A stretch of DNA of 52,221 nt from CAZJJZ01 sp964546505 (lineage in GTDB: Bacteria > Patescibacteriota > Gracilibacteria > UBA1369), in the NCBI GenBank assembly GCA_964546505.1, contig CAZJJZ010000006.1:1-52221 (forward strand), written 5' to 3'. The notes beneath the pieces are model-generated. The model did no database searches and was not told the DNA's origin. It was given only the letters and a program-made list of their open reading frames with translations. Of this stretch, positions 1-8,935 are shown piece after piece (positions within the stretch are counted from its first letter, which is position 1; each line of letters starts with the position of its first letter). A program made the translations under genes and the position numbers.

Positions 1-79
1 GTATATTTTTTGATTTTGTAAGATGGTTTTTTTTTAAGTAAAAATATTTTAAATTTAAAATAATAGTATGTTTGTTTAA

Positions 80-409
80 ATGGATAATATTATTTTAGAA
101 TCACCCCGACCAAATGAAAATATATCTAGCCCTTTAAAAATTACAGGTAAGGCCCGTGGTTCTTGGTTTTTTGAAGCTAGTTTACCTGTCGAGCTACAGG
201 ATCAGCAAGGTCGTGTGATCGCGCAACAAAACGCACAAGCCAAATCCGATTGGCAAACCACGGAACAAGTGCAATTCGAAGCCTCCATTCCTTACACTGC
301 GGCTACCAATCAATCAGCCTACCTGATCATTAGGAATGACAACCCCTCCGGCCTTCCTGAGAATCAATTGGAATTTCGCCAGCCAATACAATTACAAGCC
401 TCCCAATAA
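80..409 (+). CDS. Gmad2-type immunoglobulin-like domain protein
   Basis: The 109-residue product is almost entirely one Gmad2-like Ig-fold domain, the family found C-terminally in spore-germination and lipoprotein-like proteins. The family pattern is visible: an opening SPRPNENISSPLKITGKARG, then WFFEASLPVEL, then a Q-G-R-V strand. There is no signal peptide or membrane segment, so as written it would stay in the cytoplasm unless it is the remnant of a longer exported protein. The ATG is fixed by an in-frame TAA directly before it (77-79). The 80 bases upstream are extremely AT-rich. A bidirectional hairpin terminator follows at 441-464. Function is unknown; Ig-like Gmad2 domains usually mediate protein contacts. 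Confidence 0.75.
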   Translation: MDNIILESPRPNENISSPLKITGKARGSWFFEASLPVELQDQQGRVIAQQNAQAKSDWQTTEQVQFEASIPYTAATNQSAYLIIRNDNPSGLPENQLEFRQPIQLQASQ

Positions 410-440
410 ATTGACTCACAGTAAGCTCGCTCCAAAAATG

Positions 441-464
441 AAGCGCTCTATTTGAGCGCTTTTT
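441..464. terminator. bidirectional intrinsic terminator
   Basis: An 8-bp stem AAGCGCTC/GAGCGCTT with a 5-nt loop is followed by TTT on the plus strand and has an A-tract on the other side, so it can end transcription from both converging genes. The stop codon of the minus-strand gene (448-450) lies inside the stem. Confidence 0.8.
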
Positions 465-1971
465 GATCTTCAACCGGTAATTGATTATTGGTGATGGCTA
501 AATACTGCGCTTGAAAATTTTCCAAACATCTCAGCATATAACCCATTGTGGCAATCTGTTTTCTCACCCAATGAGCCGCTTCAGGATCTTCTATCTGATC
601 CAAAGCCGAACTAAAGTCTGCAGTCCTACTAGTCAACTTCTCTTTAACAGAATCCAAATGTTCCCACTTCAGCATTCCCACCATTTGTTCGAAATTTACC
701 CCATAAACCTTTTCCATCAAGTTCCAACCGATCTCATTCACTGTTCCGGCAACATCAACCAGGGCATGTAAAGCATTGACTATTTCCGGAGACATTTCCG
801 CTTGATGATCTTCCAAGTCTTGCATCAAGCCCTGCAACACCACAACCTGGCTCAATACCAAGCTGGCGGACTTCACGGCATCTCTCTTAATAATACTCAT
901 ACCCTCCAAACTAGCATCCAGACTTGTGGAAATAGTCGACTCCAATCCGGCTAGTCTCCGTAATTGGACTTCCACCACTGAACCGGCCTCAGTCCTTCCA
1001 CCATTCATAATCTGTCTATTAATGGCGCGAATTTTCTGTTGATTGGTAATCGGTTCACCGAAGGTTTTTAACTCCTCCATCAATTTTTCATTTACTGGCT
1101 GAACCGGTGGTATTCTGGTGTCAGTCGCTGGCAGGTTGACATGTTGTAAGGTCAGCAGGGATTTTTCCAAACCTTCTTTAAATAGTACGATGATTTCTTC
1201 AGTTGTAAAATCACCATTTGGCTTCAACTGTTCAAAAATTGTTTTCGCCAATTCAAAATTCTTTTTCAGCAAATTAAGGGCGCCGCTAATCATCAATAGT
1301 TTTCTAAAATTGACATCCGTCATCATGATGGCAGAATAACGATCTTCCAGGCCTGCCTTTTTGATTCTCTCCAGCAGTTCCCCGAAACGCATATTTCCTG
1401 CTAAATTGGCATCGAGAATTTTGTGTTCCACTAAAGGCGAAAGCGCAGTTCCAGGAATTTCCACTTCCGTTGCGCTGTCTCTATCCATTCCGGCGATTAT
1501 TTCACTGATTTGCTCATCTACCGGGCTGGTTTCTACTCTCAAAGCCTCCTGCAATTCTCTAGCTCTTTCCGGTGAAAGTCGCAAAGTCTTTTGTCCATCT
1601 TGCTTGGCTTGATTGATTAAGCTGTCCAGCTCAATGCCGCTAATACGAGACGTTTTGCTCATCTCTTCCTTTGGATTATTGCCTTGTCCGTCATTAATCA
1701 TCTTTACCAAATCTTTCGGTAAAGACAGTCTTCGATTCCCAAATTCCTGAGTACGGGCAGTTAGTGGATTTTCGATTTTCAAAGGCACTTCAGTTTCTCC
1801 AGGTATTTTCCCGGCTCTGTTTAGTTCTTGATTGAGTAAATTTTTCAACGCTAAAGCCTCAGGCGAATCAGCCGAATAACGCAGGGTTTTGGCTTTATCT
1901 CTACCCAAGATTTGCCGAGTTTCTTCTTGTGAAATGGCCGGGGTATTCTCTTGATCGGATTTTTCTGGCAT
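448..1971 (-). CDS. hypothetical 507-residue helical protein
   Basis: I do not recognise this family. The protein is polar, strongly helical in composition and lacks signal peptide or membrane segments. The N-terminal third looks internally repetitive: a KTLR-x-S stretch followed by an Ala/Leu-rich helix occurs near residue 28 and again near residue 127, each followed by a Glu/Pro-rich stretch. The C-terminal 200 residues (from about LRRLAGLESTISTSLDASLE) have heptad-like spacing that may form coiled coils. The ATG at 1971 is the first in frame. It ends in the terminator shared with the converging Gmad2 gene. It is probably a lineage-specific structural or regulatory protein. Confidence 0.75.
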   Translation of the reverse strand: MPEKSDQENTPAISQEETRQILGRDKAKTLRYSADSPEALALKNLLNQELNRAGKIPGETEVPLKIENPLTARTQEFGNRRLSLPKDLVKMINDGQGNNPKEEMSKTSRISGIELDSLINQAKQDGQKTLRLSPERARELQEALRVETSPVDEQISEIIAGMDRDSATEVEIPGTALSPLVEHKILDANLAGNMRFGELLERIKKAGLEDRYSAIMMTDVNFRKLLMISGALNLLKKNFELAKTIFEQLKPNGDFTTEEIIVLFKEGLEKSLLTLQHVNLPATDTRIPPVQPVNEKLMEELKTFGEPITNQQKIRAINRQIMNGGRTEAGSVVEVQLRRLAGLESTISTSLDASLEGMSIIKRDAVKSASLVLSQVVVLQGLMQDLEDHQAEMSPEIVNALHALVDVAGTVNEIGWNLMEKVYGVNFEQMVGMLKWEHLDSVKEKLTSRTADFSSALDQIEDPEAAHWVRKQIATMGYMLRCLENFQAQYLAITNNQLPVEDQKALK

Positions 1972-2038
1972 GGTTGTAAAGATTAAGTGTTGGCCAGAAT
2001 CATAAACAAAATCATTGATTTTTCAATCAATAAGCAGT

Positions 2039-2066
2039 TTGCAAATCGCTAAAATCGTGCCATAAT
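2039..2066 (+). promoter_or_regulatory. putative sigma70-type promoter
   Basis: TTGCAA, 16 bases, then CATAAT. The -10 box overlaps the first possible ATG (2065) of the next gene, which argues that translation starts at the second ATG (2089). Confidence 0.5.
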
Positions 2067-2088
2067 GAATCTGCTTAAGCTAATTTTT

Positions 2089-2400
2089 ATGGGAAGAGAA
2101 CAAATACAATCTGCTTTCTCCGCCTTCGATGATTTAATTGCGGAAGCCAAAATGGAGCCAATCGAAGAGTCAGATGTTCGTCGCCTCCCACCGGTGCTAC
2201 CAAAAGAAATCATCGCCACCGCTCAAAATGAGTCTGGCGAATACTTATCAGTCGGTTTGGATCGTGCCGATTCAGTGGAGGATTTAAGGCGTCGTGAACG
2301 TGCAGTTATTGCCCAGACCAACGCAACTATTCATAATGTGGTTTCTATTATGGGCAGATCGCTCGTAGAGCAACAAAAGCTGTTCAAGAAAGCGGAGTAA
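2089..2400 (+). CDS. hypothetical 103-residue protein
   Basis: A small charged protein starting MGREQIQSAFSAFDDL, with no recognised domain and no membrane segment. An earlier in-frame ATG at 2065 would add eight hydrophobic residues, but it sits inside the likely -10 box, so 2089 is preferred. The C-terminal half (RRRERAVIAQTNATIHNVV) should be one long helix. The gene converges with the minus-strand gene ending at 2430, and no terminator is obvious between them. Function unknown. Confidence 0.6.
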   Translation: MGREQIQSAFSAFDDLIAEAKMEPIEESDVRRLPPVLPKEIIATAQNESGEYLSVGLDRADSVEDLRRRERAVIAQTNATIHNVVSIMGRSLVEQQKLFKKAE

Positions 2401-2429
2401 CATCGGAAGTCATCACGGCTGCCTTACAT

Positions 2430-2963
2430 TTAGCAGCACTCATAGTCTCTCTTTAAATTGGTTGAAGACCTTCTTTGTAATTGTTTGCGAGCGGATTCAC
2501 GCACGTACTCAAAAATACTTTGCCCTTCTTTTAAAGCATATTTCTGACAAAATTGCGCTGTATTAACTCCGTGATCAAATTTCAAGCAGTCCACTTGAGC
2601 TGGTTCGAAAATTTCTTTGATGGCATAGGCAAATGCTCTGCAATCCGCCACTTCATGCTCCAAATACAGCGTTTTACCATCCACGAATCTGGCCAAGTCC
2701 TCCAAACAGGTATTTTTTAGTGCTTTCAAAATCACTTCGTCACTCGCTTCAGCCAATAATTCTGTCGCGAACAAATCTGGATATTGATGCATTTGAGGCA
2801 GTCTTAACTTAGCCGATGCTTTTTTTGGTTCTTGCACTTCCTCCAATGCTTCAAGAATCAGTCCCCGACAATTTTTCAAGAGTTGATTTGCTTTATCAAA
2901 AAGTCCCTCCAAAGCACTTTTGGGACTTTCCGGCAAAATCTTTTCTTTCCATCTTTCGCTCAT
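2430..2963 (-). CDS. hypothetical 177-residue protein
   Basis: An unrecognised soluble protein, opening with an amphipathic helical segment (SALEGLFDKANQLLKNCRGL). It has six cysteines or so, including a CC pair at the very C-terminus, with no CxxC zinc arrangement. The ATG at 2963 is the only reasonable start. Composition matches its neighbours. Function unknown. Confidence 0.65.
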   Translation of the reverse strand: MSERWKEKILPESPKSALEGLFDKANQLLKNCRGLILEALEEVQEPKKASAKLRLPQMHQYPDLFATELLAEASDEVILKALKNTCLEDLARFVDGKTLYLEHEVADCRAFAYAIKEIFEPAQVDCLKFDHGVNTAQFCQKYALKEGQSIFEYVRESARKQLQRRSSTNLKRDYECC

Positions 2964-3127
2964 TTAAAAATCAAAAATACCGCTTAATAATATGCTATTT
3001 TAAGGTTTTGTCAAAGCCAGTTTTCTTTGCAATGCAGATTTAGCAGTCAAATTTTTCCCAGTCTTAACTTATTTTGGCTGTGGGAACTTCCTCTATTCTA
3101 TGCCGCACAATTCGAAAACCGTCATGT

Positions 3128-3574
3128 TTATTTCAAATAATGAACAATTCGAGTCAGTAAATTTTCTGGGGCAGTGTTTTCTGGATTGTTTAAATATTCT
3201 TCCACCGCCAAGTCACTTTGCAAATTGTCTTTATTCATAAAATCCATCATCTCTTGATGAGCTCCTTTCAAATTATCATATGGTCCTTGATAAATTCCCA
3301 CCACGGCTGTTCTTTCTGGTATCTTGAATAGTTCCAAATTTCCCGCCGCAGTATTTTCCGCAACTAATATTGCCGGCATTAAGTCACAAGAATTATTCGC
3401 TGTATCCCAGGTCTTATAAATTGCCGCCATCGGTCCCGTCATTTGCGCTCCAGACTGAGTGATTTCCGCATAAACAGAAGCGAATAAAGGGTTCCCCTGC
3501 AGCTCACTTATTTTAATCTTTCCGGTTTTACCCAGATAGTATTTTGGAGCCACAGTCATTTTTTCAATTTTCAT
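3128..3574 (-). CDS. GyrI-like effector-binding domain protein
   Basis: The 148-residue product fits the GyrI-like small-molecule-binding fold (AraC effector-binding domain): MKIEKMTVAPKYYLGKTGKI at the N-terminus, a middle MTGPMAAIYKTWD segment corresponding to the G-P-x-Y region, then an AVVGIYQGPYDNLKGAHQEM strand-helix unit. There is no DNA-binding domain, so it is a stand-alone ligand-binding domain. An upstream TTG (3616) could add 14 residues, but the ATG at 3574 starts exactly at the domain. It lies just downstream of the CoA-disulfide reductase gene, in the same direction, and could be co-transcribed with it. The ligand is unknown. Confidence 0.75.
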   Translation of the reverse strand: MKIEKMTVAPKYYLGKTGKIKISELQGNPLFASVYAEITQSGAQMTGPMAAIYKTWDTANNSCDLMPAILVAENTAAGNLELFKIPERTAVVGIYQGPYDNLKGAHQEMMDFMNKDNLQSDLAVEEYLNNPENTAPENLLTRIVHYLK

Positions 3575-3653
3575 CTTTTTGTTGGTTAGGATAATCCATC
3601 GTAACACCCCAAACAAAAATAGAAAACGTCATTTTGAACTCGTGCAAAAATGC

Positions 3654-5684
3654 TTACCTAATTTGCTGCCGCAGCATCATCTGCATTAAACCACCTCCAT
3701 TTTCCAAATTACTAAAGCCAGCCTGTTTCAGCATCTGCACGGCATAGGCGCTGCGTCCACCAGAAGCGCAATATAAAACGATTTTCCTATCCTTTTGGCC
3801 CAGATTGTCCAAATGTTTATCCAGTTGATCCAGCGGAATATTAATCGCGCCAGGATACATGCCACTCAGGCATTCCTCCGGCGTGCGTACATCCACCACT
3901 AATGGTGTATTGGAGTTCTGCGCGAGAGCGGTTGGCGATTTTTGATCAGGTGTTTCCTGATGATCCGCTACTTCAGTCCCACTTTCTGCTGCTGACTTCA
4001 AGACAATCTCGGCTTGTCTGACGGAGAAATTTATAGTCTTCACTGCTCGCGCCAGACGTGAAACACTTACCCAGCCACCACTCAGATTAAGTACATTTTG
4101 CCAACCCGCGCCAAGTAAAATTCTCAGTGCTTGATGGCCTTTTTTACCATTTTCATCGTAAACTAGTATTGTTTTGTCCTTCGGCAATTTTTGCATTCGA
4201 CTAGTCAAAATCTCTAAAGGAATATTGATAGCCCCTTCTACCGCTCCTTTCTCAAAAGCAAAACTGTCTCGCACGTCCAGCCAAATCACTTTCTTTTGGT
4301 CCAGATATCCATCTAATTCAGCTGCGCATACTGCCGGGGAAAATCCACTAATTCGATTTTCAGCTACAAAACAAGCCATGTTTATGACGTCATTGGCTGT
4401 ACCCAGTGGAGGCGAATAAGCTAAATCAACTTCCGCCAAATCGCTAATTTTTAGTTTTGTTGCTGCCGCTACTGCAATCACATCCAGGCGTCTTTCCGCG
4501 CCCGCAAAACCGGCAGTCTGTCCCCCTAAAATTATACCAGTACCCCTATCATAAACCAGCATTACAGTCACCTGCTTAGCGCCCGGATAATATGCGGTAT
4601 GATGTTCTTTGTGTACCACTATGGCTTCCGCGTCATACCCGGCTGCTTTGGCTGCTTTTAAAGAAAGTCCAGTTATGCCCGCTACCGCGTCAAACACTCT
4701 CACAATGGACGTGCCGCTAGCCCCTGCGTAAAGATGTTTACCACCCAAGGCATTTTCCGCGGCGATTCGCCCCTGACGATTGGCAGGTCCGGCCAAAGGA
4801 ATGCGTACTTTTTTGCCATGAATACGATGTTCCAATTCAATCATGTCCCCGGCTGCAAAAATATTTTCGTCAGAACTTTGCAGTAGATTATTGACCAACA
4901 GGCCACCAGCTTCGCCAATTGCTAGACCGCTTTCTTGAGCCAATTTTAACGTCGGTCGCACGCCAATGGACAGCAGTACCAAGTCAGCGTCCACAACACT
5001 TCCATCATTCAGTTTAACTTGTGTCTTGGTTATTTCGGTCACTCCTTTTCCAGTCAAAATCTGTACTCCTCGTGATAGCATTTCTTCTTCAATGTAACCC
5101 GCGATTTCCGCATCCATTAATGACATCACCTGTGGCATTAATTCTACCACTGCCACTTCCAGTCCCCTCTTGCGCAAGGCTTCCACCATTTCCAGGCCAA
5201 TAAATCCTCCGCCCACCACCACTGCCTTTTGGGGCTTCTGTTGATCCAAAAAAGCGGCAATTCTATCCATGTCCGCCAGCGTCCACAGCTGAAAAACATG
5301 CGCCGAGTCCGCTCCCGGAATTGGTGGCGTAATCGGTTTGCCACCTTGTGCCAAAATTAATTTGGTATATGCGAATTTTTTCTCCTCGCCGGTTTCACTG
5401 TTTCTGGTAGTGACAATTTTCTGCTCCCGATCAATAGCTGTAGCGAGAGTATTTATCTCCACCGTCACTCGATACTGATGATAAAAACTTTCCGGACTTT
5501 GCAGAATCAATTTAGAGCGATTTTTGATATCACCTCCGATGAAGTAAGGCAGACCACAATTAGCAAACGAAATATCCGGGCCGGCTTCCAAAATAGTAAT
5601 TTCCGCATCAGCAGAAACTCTTCTGGCCTTAGCCGCGGCAGTAGCTCCAGCAGCCACACCGCCAATAATCAAAATTTTTTCCAT
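3654..5684 (-). CDS. CoA-disulfide reductase-like flavoprotein with two rhodanese domains
   Basis: A 676-residue fusion. Residues about 1-445 are an FAD/NAD(P)H pyridine-nucleotide disulfide oxidoreductase: FAD loop IIGGVAAGATAA, the single redox cysteine of the CoADR family at Cys43 (SFANCGLPYF), the NAD loop VVVGGGFIGLE and the FAD motif NIFAAGDM. Two rhodanese domains follow. The first has Asp where the catalytic Cys belongs (LVYDENGKKG) and is probably inactive; the second keeps an active loop (LYCASGGRS). Such CoADR-rhodanese proteins handle CoA persulfide or polysulfide in reactive-sulfur metabolism. The ATG at 5684 starts directly at the flavin motif; the longer reading frame to 5738 runs through the operator palindrome and is rejected. 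Confidence 0.93.
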   Translation of the reverse strand: MEKILIIGGVAAGATAAAKARRVSADAEITILEAGPDISFANCGLPYFIGGDIKNRSKLILQSPESFYHQYRVTVEINTLATAIDREQKIVTTRNSETGEEKKFAYTKLILAQGGKPITPPIPGADSAHVFQLWTLADMDRIAAFLDQQKPQKAVVVGGGFIGLEMVEALRKRGLEVAVVELMPQVMSLMDAEIAGYIEEEMLSRGVQILTGKGVTEITKTQVKLNDGSVVDADLVLLSIGVRPTLKLAQESGLAIGEAGGLLVNNLLQSSDENIFAAGDMIELEHRIHGKKVRIPLAGPANRQGRIAAENALGGKHLYAGASGTSIVRVFDAVAGITGLSLKAAKAAGYDAEAIVVHKEHHTAYYPGAKQVTVMLVYDRGTGIILGGQTAGFAGAERRLDVIAVAAATKLKISDLAEVDLAYSPPLGTANDVINMACFVAENRISGFSPAVCAAELDGYLDQKKVIWLDVRDSFAFEKGAVEGAINIPLEILTSRMQKLPKDKTILVYDENGKKGHQALRILLGAGWQNVLNLSGGWVSVSRLARAVKTINFSVRQAEIVLKSAAESGTEVADHQETPDQKSPTALAQNSNTPLVVDVRTPEECLSGMYPGAINIPLDQLDKHLDNLGQKDRKIVLYCASGGRSAYAVQMLKQAGFSNLENGGGLMQMMLRQQIR

Positions 5685-5712
5685 AAAAATAATACAAATT
5701 ACAAAATCATCA

Positions 5713-5730
5713 TATACCCCTAGGGGTATA
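5713..5730. promoter_or_regulatory. CsoR/CstR-family operator-like palindrome
   Basis: A perfect 18-bp palindrome, TATACCCCTAGGGGTATA, lies 28 bases upstream of the CoA-disulfide reductase start. C4/G4 tracts flanked by AT are the typical binding site of CsoR-family repressors. The CstR branch of that family senses persulfides and controls sulfide-detoxification genes, including CoADR-rhodanese fusions, so site and gene agree. No csoR-like gene is visible in the window. Confidence 0.75.
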
Positions 5731-5771
5731 CAAATCAAGAGTCCATGGCGATGAATTGATGCTGGGAGTCT

Positions 5772-6122
5772 TCAAATATTATTTTTTTTACCCACCACTT
5801 TACCCAAAGTCCAAATATGCTCACCATATTCCTTTAATTCATAATAAGCAAAAATCCACTGCCGAATAGCCAGCAGACCATTAAAAATAATCAACAAAAT
5901 ACAGCCGATTTTGAAGTTAAATTGCCCATAAAGCACATTGAATGCCGACCATAGCAAGGGCCAATCAAAAGGCTTAGTACTAATTTCCGCAATGGTCAAA
6001 ATCAGCCAAAAAACAATGGAGATTAAGAAAAAAGCAAAGTTAAACCCCCTAATCAATTTCTCGAAACCAATTAATAGTTTTTTCAACTTCAGTATCATTT
6101 TGTTGCCTGTTTTTTTGTGCAT
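5772..6122 (-). CDS. small two-helix membrane protein, unknown
   Basis: A 116-residue protein with two predicted transmembrane segments, about residues 28-46 (FAFFLISIVFWLILTIAEI) and 72-90 (IGCILLIIFNGLLAIRQWIF), and a basic cytoplasmic start. I do not recognise the family. ATG at 6122, with an alternative at 6098. It lies upstream of the CoADR gene on the same strand but is separated from it by the operator, so it is probably a separate transcription unit. Confidence 0.55.
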   Translation of the reverse strand: MHKKTGNKMILKLKKLLIGFEKLIRGFNFAFFLISIVFWLILTIAEISTKPFDWPLLWSAFNVLYGQFNFKIGCILLIIFNGLLAIRQWIFAYYELKEYGEHIWTLGKVVGKKNNI

Positions 6123-6379
6123 ATGTATTTAAGATATTTTTTCAGGATCAAATATTATTGTAATTATGGAAAATGAACCAGCTTTTCTTAGCAAAATTTT
6201 AAATACCACATAAACAAATAAGCGGCCACGTTTAATTGCTGGGACTCAGTTCTTCTTATTTGGATATGAATAACTAACTTTTTTTCAACATTAGGGATTT
6301 AAATTTCTCGAAAGTTTTTTAAAAACACACATCGCTGCTAAACTGTAGGCAAGCAACAACATCATTAACTCCATCTTCT

Positions 6380-7111
6380 ATGCCAAACAAAAACGGCAAA
6401 ATAGCCCTCATCACCGGTGCCAATAAAGGCCTGGGCAAAGAAATCGCGCGGCAGCTTGGTTTACAGGGATATACAGTGATTTTGACTTCCAGAGATCAAG
6501 TGGCGGGTGCTGCCGCGGTCGCTGAGCTGGTGGCTGAGGGCTGTGACGCGCACACAATTCAATTGGAAGTGACTAATACTGATGATATTCAAAAATGTGC
6601 CAACTACCTCCAAACCACTTTCGGCAAGCTCGACGTACTGGTAAACAATGCCGGAATCGCGCTGGAATGGGATGGAAAGCCAACTAGTGTAGACAAAGTT
6701 CGTCGCACTTTGGAGGTCAATTTAATCGCCCCTTTTGCTATCAGCGAAGCCCTTTTGCCGCTATTAGAAAAAAGCACTGATGCTCGCATCATCAATCAAT
6801 CATCCATGCTCGGTTCAATTGCCACCGCAGAAAACTCTTGGAACAATGTAGCGGCCTTTATGTCAGTAGGTTATTCCACTTCCAAAGCCGGCCTGAACAT
6901 GCTCACCCAAATCCAATCAAAAACTTTAGCCAATAAAGGAATTCTGGTGGCCGCAGCACACCCAGGATGGGTCAAAACCGACCTCGGCACCCAAGCCGCC
7001 CCCATGGAAGTGCAAGAAGGCGCCAGTACAGTGGTAAACCTGGTCACTATGCCACGAGATCAATTCCCCAGCGGCCAATTAGTGCACAACGGTCAGCGCA
7101 TACCGTGGTAG
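6380..7111 (+). CDS. short-chain dehydrogenase/reductase
   Basis: A 243-residue classical SDR: cofactor loop TGANKGLG (residues 12-19), NNAG (89-92), catalytic Ser in NQSSMLGS (139-146) and YSTSK (Y165, K169). HPGWVKTDLG closes the substrate loop. The spacing and the ANKGLG loop resemble carbonyl-reductase-type SDRs that use NADPH; the substrate cannot be told. Start ATG at 6380. The last 26 coding bases plus a few bases beyond the stop recur as a 34-bp exact repeat at 8936-8969, suggesting that the 3' end of this gene served as a recombination target. Confidence 0.92.
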   Translation: MPNKNGKIALITGANKGLGKEIARQLGLQGYTVILTSRDQVAGAAAVAELVAEGCDAHTIQLEVTNTDDIQKCANYLQTTFGKLDVLVNNAGIALEWDGKPTSVDKVRRTLEVNLIAPFAISEALLPLLEKSTDARIINQSSMLGSIATAENSWNNVAAFMSVGYSTSKAGLNMLTQIQSKTLANKGILVAAAHPGWVKTDLGTQAAPMEVQEGASTVVNLVTMPRDQFPSGQLVHNGQRIPW

Positions 7112-7119
7112 ATGAGAAT
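7086..7119 (+). repeat. 34-bp direct repeat, copy 1 (SDR 3' end)
   Basis: Exact match to 8936-8969. It spans the end and stop codon of the SDR gene. Inside is an inverted pair, ACGGT/ACCGT, separated by 8 bases, an arrangement typical of tyrosine-recombinase core sites. Confidence 0.9.
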
Positions 7120-7288
7120 TTGTTTTTCGAATAATAAAATTTTAAAACACCAATTACATCTTAAAATTATTAATTAACTGAATTACAGATGTTACAGAAT
7201 TTAGGTAGAATGGTAACGTTCTGAAGAAAAGAAAGCGCGACACAAAAACAACACCATCATCTTGGCGATGATTGCAGTCATAGTTTTA

Positions 7289-7798
7289 TCACGCGCCCAT
7301 GTTGTAATCATTGTTTCTAATATCACCACTCCTGACCAAATATTCATATCTCTTTGCAAAGCCTAATTTTTTGTAATGACTAGTGATTTGCTTATCCGGC
7401 ACGGCAAACAAAACACAAATATTAATTTTGCTGAAGTGCACCAACATTTTCTTAATTAGCTTTTTTCCCACACCTCTTCCTCGATATTCTTCCAATACAA
7501 ACAAATCATCAATTTTTAGATATTTTTCTATCACTTTCCCCTGCTGTTTGATTATTCTTGCGCTGATATAGCCAATAATTTGCTGATTTAATGAAGCAAT
7601 AAATATTTTTTTGCCAGGCAACAGGTAATGGTAAATTCTGGAATTTTCTAGTTTTCTAGCCCTATGATATTTTTGTATTTTCAATAAATTAAGTGGCGAA
7701 TTCTTCTGAATTTCCAACTCGAATAAAAAAGCCAAGTAATCAACTTCCCACAGATTAGTAATGGATAAAGCACTTATTTTCAATTTCAGATCTTTCAT
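7289..7798 (-). CDS. GNAT-family N-acetyltransferase
   Basis: A 169-residue GNAT protein. The acetyl-CoA loop is EYRGRGVGKKLIKKML (R/Q-x-x-G-x-G/A), preceded by the LFVLEEY strand and followed by a HYKKLGF motif near the C-terminus, all in the usual order. The substrate is unknown. It lies inside the segment bounded by the 34-bp direct repeats, next to the decayed ABC transporter and on the same strand, and is AT-rich. Confidence 0.85.
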   Translation of the reverse strand: MKDLKLKISALSITNLWEVDYLAFLFELEIQKNSPLNLLKIQKYHRARKLENSRIYHYLLPGKKIFIASLNQQIIGYISARIIKQQGKVIEKYLKIDDLFVLEEYRGRGVGKKLIKKMLVHFSKINICVLFAVPDKQITSHYKKLGFAKRYEYLVRSGDIRNNDYNMGA

Positions 7799-7859
7799 AT
7801 ATTCGATTATTAAAATTATTCATCAAAGCCTCTGCAATACTTCTGCCCACCTAGTTTAT

Positions 7860-8897
7860 TCAAGACAATTGAGAAGAGTAAATTTTGTAAAATAGAGAGT
7901 TTTTATTGGCACTTAATTCCTTGAAGTTGCCTTCCTCAACAATTTGTCCTTTTTCCATCACTATAATTCTGCCTACATTCTTGAGTGAAGCTACTTTATG
8001 GGCAATGAAAATTACGGTTTTGTTTTGTAGTTTCTCCTCCAGTCCGGCTAATACTAAGCTTTCAGTTTTGCTATCCAGGGAAGATGTCGATTCATCGAAA
8101 ATCAAAATTTGAGAATTTTTNNNNNNNNNNNNNNNNNNNNNNNNNNNNNNNNNNNNNNNNNNNNNNNNNNNNNNNNNNNNNNNNATAGCCTTTTTCACCG
8201 ATCAGTGTGGAAAGCTTCTCCGGTAGCTTATTAATCACTGGCTCAAGTTGTGCAATATCTATGGCCAAATTTAAGCGCTCCGGGTCTAGATTTCTGAATA
8301 ATGTGATATTATCCATCAAAAATAAATTGAACATTTCTGAGTCTTGCAAAACTAACGTCATTGCTCTATTGACCGCTTCCTCGCTCAATTCATAAAAATT
8401 AGTACTGCCAATTTTGTATTGTCCAGATTCCCGTAAATTCCGGTTAATAATTTTGCAAGCGTAGACTTGCCGCTGCCGGACAATCCAACTAAGCCAATTT
8501 TAGCGTTTCGAGGAATTTTTAAATTTAAATTAGAAAGTTCTCTGTGACTGGTCTTTTCTTTTCCATTATATTGAAAATTTGTTTTGGAAATCAAGATACT
8601 CTGCCATTTTTTAGGGAAATTTTTTACTTCCACTTTTTATCTTGCTGGAAGACTGTAAAATTGGCAACAACCTTTCAAAAACGGAGTGAAAGATTCGCCT
8701 GGTTCAAATTGAGTAAAAAAATCAATCATCAACGCCAATATCAGTGGCGGTAGTAGTGATTCAAATAAAGACATTAAAAGCAAGAGGACCAAGACTAAGT
8801 ATTTCTTCCAGTGTTTTCCGAGTAAGAAAAAATAAGCTCGGAATAGTCCAGTCCAACTCAGGGTATTCTGTTTTTCATAAAAAGGCTTTTTGAACAT
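7860..8897 (-). pseudogene. decayed ABC exporter (transmembrane plus ATP-binding parts), interrupted by an N gap
   Basis: Reading from 8897 downward: an N-terminal piece with one transmembrane helix (KKYLVLVLLLLMSLFESLLP), an abrupt jump to the end of the transmembrane domain (LLPILQSSSKIKSGSKK in a shifted frame), a stop near 8637, the nucleotide-binding domain with Walker A GLSGSGKST, a further one-base frameshift near 8438, the Q-loop region, an N run at 8121-8184 where the signature motif belongs, then Walker B ILIFDESTSSLD and the H-loop FIAHK. About 240 residues of transmembrane domain are missing. At least two frame breaks and an internal deletion mark it as a remnant; the gap makes small errors possible, but not the large deletion. 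Confidence 0.8.
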
Positions 8898-8935
8898 AAT
8901 ATCAAAAAATCCCTTAGCCTACAAGTTATTAAATG

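Noticed and set aside
3575..3616. TTG start adding 14 residues to the GyrI-like protein
   Set aside because: The extra residues precede the known domain start and an ATG sits exactly there.
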